The translations under genes were made by a program, and so were the position numbers. 64,000 nucleotides of DNA from Tetragonia tetragonoides. Its lineage: Eukaryota; Streptophyta; Magnoliopsida; Caryophyllales; Aizoaceae. Positions 62,801-64,000 of this stretch are shown piece by piece (positions within the stretch are counted from its first letter, which is position 1; each line of letters begins with the position of its first letter). The notes under the pieces were generated by a model. The model did not search any database, had not been told where the DNA came from, and saw only the letters and a program-made list of their open reading frames with translations. The stretch is from positions 29,639,501 through 29,703,500 of the forward strand of contig CM076152.1 in NCBI GenBank assembly GCA_038025085.1, read 5' to 3'.

Positions 62801-62863
62801 AAGTTTAATATATCCTGTTGAGAAGGTGTGCGATGGATCTGGTGAAGACCCGTCTTGTAGCAG
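50827..62863 (+). CDS. Class 3 lipase, secreted type (runs off right edge)
   Basis: An alpha/beta hydrolase likely to cleave acyl esters of lipids, probably entering the secretory path. Exons 50827-50896, 56555-56634, 58156-58218, 58321-58368, 58478-58545, 60148-60220, 60335-60496, 61546-61740 and 62775-62863 all have GT-AG borders and matching phase, giving 283 residues so far. Residues 1-22 (MFQTRWIIALILLCWLLGVA) form a signal peptide. The nucleophile elbow GHSMGG puts Ser at 174, and GHDMVPHLPP gives Asp at 230. IIIAFRGTQ supplies the strand and oxyanion region. The catalytic His should lie in the last exon, right of the window. Intron 1 is 5.7 kb, swollen by LINEs, SINEs and a MITE. No coding damage was seen. 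Confidence 0.92.
51985..52431. mobile_element. hAT MITE, 447 bp, in lipase intron 1
   Basis: Ends CTCTGTTACATGGA and (right, reverse-complemented) CTATGTTACACGGA. A perfect 8-bp duplication CTCCAAAG is at 51977-51984 and 52432-52439. The interior repeats CCGTGTC and ACCCG words in inverted order. Confidence 0.9.
53226..53552 (+). mobile_element. Very short 5'-truncated LINE with 17-bp duplication
   Basis: AATCTTTGAGTTTTGTT occurs at 53209-53225 and 53553-53569. The insert codes for the C-terminal end of a LINE polyprotein (WCIWLERNSRV, LWAKAAGAFKGVPL) to a stop at 53462-53464, then a 3' UTR ending TTTATCTAAAAAAA. It is the same family as 54212-54886. Confidence 0.92.
54212..54886 (+). mobile_element. 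5'-truncated LINE with 17-bp duplication
   Basis: AAAGAGGACATGTTTCA occurs at 54195-54211 and 54887-54903. The frame from 54302 to 54787 encodes the zinc-binding domain of LINE reverse transcriptase (VPLKVRAFVWTLVLGRVNT, GICLMCRHSGEDCLHLF) and the same C-terminus as the 53.2-kb copy. The 3' UTR ends CTCTTATCTAAAAAAAA. The clean duplication marks it as recent. Confidence 0.94.
55415..55546 (+). mobile_element. TTG-tailed SINE with 9-bp duplication
   Basis: ATCTGGTCA flanks the insert (55406-55414, 55547-55555). The body has TAGGCGACTAG, GGGGTAAGGCTGCGTACATC and CCTAGGCGGGATACTTACTGG, then five TTG units. GGTAAGGCTGCGTAC is the conserved word of the plant Au/TS SINE group. Confidence 0.88.
55648..55768 (+). 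mobile_element. Diverged TTG-tailed SINE copy
   Basis: GTGGGTCTATCGGAAAG, TAGGCGACTAGCTGGG and CTGGGCCTCCCC appear in the family order, but the tail is lost. Confidence 0.65.
56145..56322 (+). mobile_element. TTG-tailed SINE with 17-bp duplication
   Basis: TGCTTACTGGAGCCATT occurs at 56128-56144 and 56323-56339. The body matches 55415-55546 with seven TTG and several TGC units at the tail. It sits about 230 bp upstream of lipase exon 2. Confidence 0.92.
56466..56487. repeat. Poly-C run
   Basis: About 15 C residues near the 3' end of lipase intron 1. Similar runs lie at 57560 and 59672-59693. Confidence 0.8.
57701..58075 (-). other. Unrecognised open frame, possible captured gene fragment
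   Basis: An open frame on minus within lipase intron 2 ends with IIEPEPEALPRRYTGPGYDAD and a stop at 57701. It has a basic middle (TRSKRSSKQLYPAARSLRNC) and the look of real coding sequence. It has no good ATG at its upstream end. I do not recognise it. It may be a piece of another gene brought in by a retroelement. Confidence 0.35.
59810..59930 (-). mobile_element. Possible decayed SINE
   Basis: GTAGCCTTACCCC followed by a GCC..GGC-type stretch resembles the reverse complement of the SINE core at 60794-60935. Divergence is high. Confidence 0.35.
60794..60935 (-). mobile_element. Au-like SINE in lipase intron 7
   Basis: On minus: a GAGACTCTCACAGGGGTAAGG stretch, GCTGCGTACAACCGACC, CCTAGGCGGGAGCCTCTTTG and GGCACTGGGGTAATGGTAAT. 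This is the Au-SINE body plan with a GTAATG tail, a different subfamily from the TTG-tailed copies. Confidence 0.75.
61840..62110 (+). mobile_element. Decayed LINE 3' end in lipase intron 8
   Basis: TGGACTAAGGCGGCGGGGGC at 61973-61992 matches the LWAKAAGAF-coding segment of the LINEs at 53.2 and 54.7 kb. The 3' end CTTCTTATCTAAAAGAAG matches their tail. No duplication is left, so this copy is older. Confidence 0.7.
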
Positions 62864-63000
62864 GTGAGGATCACGAGCGCGATTTGACATGTATTGAACA
62901 TAAGTACCATAAACTAGTAGATAAGAGAGAGGCTCATAAAACAACCAAGTGCAAACTTTATCTGAAAAAAGAAACCAAGTGGATCTTATTATAGAGTTTG

Positions 63001-64000
63001 TTGGGGCTTTTTAGATAGGCTGTTGGAATACAGGGGCTTTGGGCATTTCCTTGACAGTGCTTCCGAGGTTGTCTTTCTCCTTTTTGTTTTGCGAGTATTG
63101 TCAGTGGACAGCCGAGGAGTTAGTTTGGGGCTTCAAGTGGGTTAAAAGAAGGGGAGTCCCTTTGTCCCTCTCTTTCTAAACTGTTGATGGATGTGCTGAG
63201 TCAGTAGATCTCCAAAGGAAATGAGTGTGGTTGTAATGAGAGCGTTAAACTTGGTAATGATGAGGTGTCGGTTACTCACTTGTAGTTTGCCTTTGACACC
63301 ATCCATTTCCTTTGTTTGATGATTTGGACAATATCTGTAGTGTCAGTAGACTCATGACTCTTATTCATCTGGCCTTGAGGTCAATTTGAGCAAGTCTAGC
63401 ATCTTTGGGATAATATGCATCCCGATGTAGTTAACAATCTTTCCTCTCTTGTGGGGTGTGTGGTTTACTATTTTCTGATGTCTTTACTTATTTGTTGAAC
63501 CCAGTGGTTGAGAGAGTGGCCTGAGTTGTTGGGATGGAAGAGAATTTCTCACTTGGGGGGTAGGATCACTATTATTTATTTGTGCCTGTTGAGTATCCCA
63601 TTTTACTATGTCTTTGTTTAGTGGGTGTGGCTCACAATATGGAGAGAGATATTTTGGTGTTTCTTTGGTGTCGGGGGTTCGAGGATAAAAAAACCTTCTT
63701 GTTGTGAGTTGTGACCTGGTGTGTAGGACCAACGAGGAAGGGCTTGGGCTTCGGGATCATGGTGTCTATAAACATTCGTGGTAGTTTTAGAGGTTTCCTC
63801 TGTAGTGGCACACTCTCTCTCTCTTTTGCATAGAGTCATCAAGGGCATGTATGGTCACAAATGGAATGGATGGGATACGTTCCGCTTTATCCCGTGGAAG
63901 TTCATATCACAAGTGACTTCTCTTTACTTTCTCATGGTGAATATCAAACTGGGAAATGGATAATAGAAATTCTGGAGGCTAAGGCAGGGGAGTATCCTTT
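63001..64000 (+). pseudogene. LINE reverse transcriptase, decayed, in lipase intron 9
   Basis: Across frames: WGFLDRLLEYRGFGHF near 63005, VSVTHL.FAFDTIHFL near 63270 at the catalytic FADD position (the first of the two Asp residues reads Phe), SSLSKSSIFGI-like words near 63395, and REFLTWGVGSLLF near 63540. These follow the order of a plant LINE RT domain. Several stops and frame changes show it is inactive. It runs off the right edge. Confidence 0.7.

Overview
This is nuclear DNA from a flowering plant, most likely a eudicot. Genes are split by GT-AG introns, two host genes are recognisable, and the rest is mostly transposable elements of classic plant families (copia, gypsy-like, MULE, PIF/Harbinger, hAT, LINE, and SINEs with TTG tails). 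I cannot name the species from sequence alone.

Layout. (1) 102-5720, minus: the first 16 exons of an ISWI-type chromatin remodelling ATPase, cut by the left edge, with E2F-like sites upstream. (2) 6-14.5 kb: decayed DNA with gypsy-like LTR remnants, a LINE RNase H remnant, a TPR pseudogene and a hAT-like element. (3) 14.5-34 kb: two broken copies of the 5' end of a lipase gene, split by a short MULE (14935-15747), two large inverted MULEs (E1 15815-22199, E2 23895-30318), a Harbinger-like element and a gag-only LTR element (30907-33810). (4) 34.7-40.7 kb: a dead PIF/Harbinger element (transposase tail plus MYB-like gene), Tourist-like MITEs, a foldback element and two LINE tails. (5) 40842-46502: a complete copia element with LTRs that read as identical, a perfect 5-bp target duplication and one unbroken polyprotein. 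(6) 46.5-50.3 kb: MITEs. (7) 50827 to the right edge: a class 3 lipase gene with a signal peptide, whose introns hold LINEs, SINEs and a hAT MITE.

The most interesting system is the E1/E2 pair. Each element carries two convergent genes that start just inside the terminal inverted repeats, as mudrA and mudrB do in maize MuDR. One gene fuses a MULE transposase to an OTU-type cysteine protease (880 codons, three exons, open in both elements). The other encodes a plant mobile domain (PMD, MAIN-like) protein. Intron 1 of all four genes holds an array of 20-bp palindromes repeated every 33 bp (6, 6, 6 and 7 units). The palindrome sequence differs between E1 and E2 while the 33-bp period and the proteins are conserved. 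This looks like a phased binding platform kept uniform within each element.

Exon limits were set by reading splice sites and checking phase by hand. Similarity statements are by eye; no database search was run.
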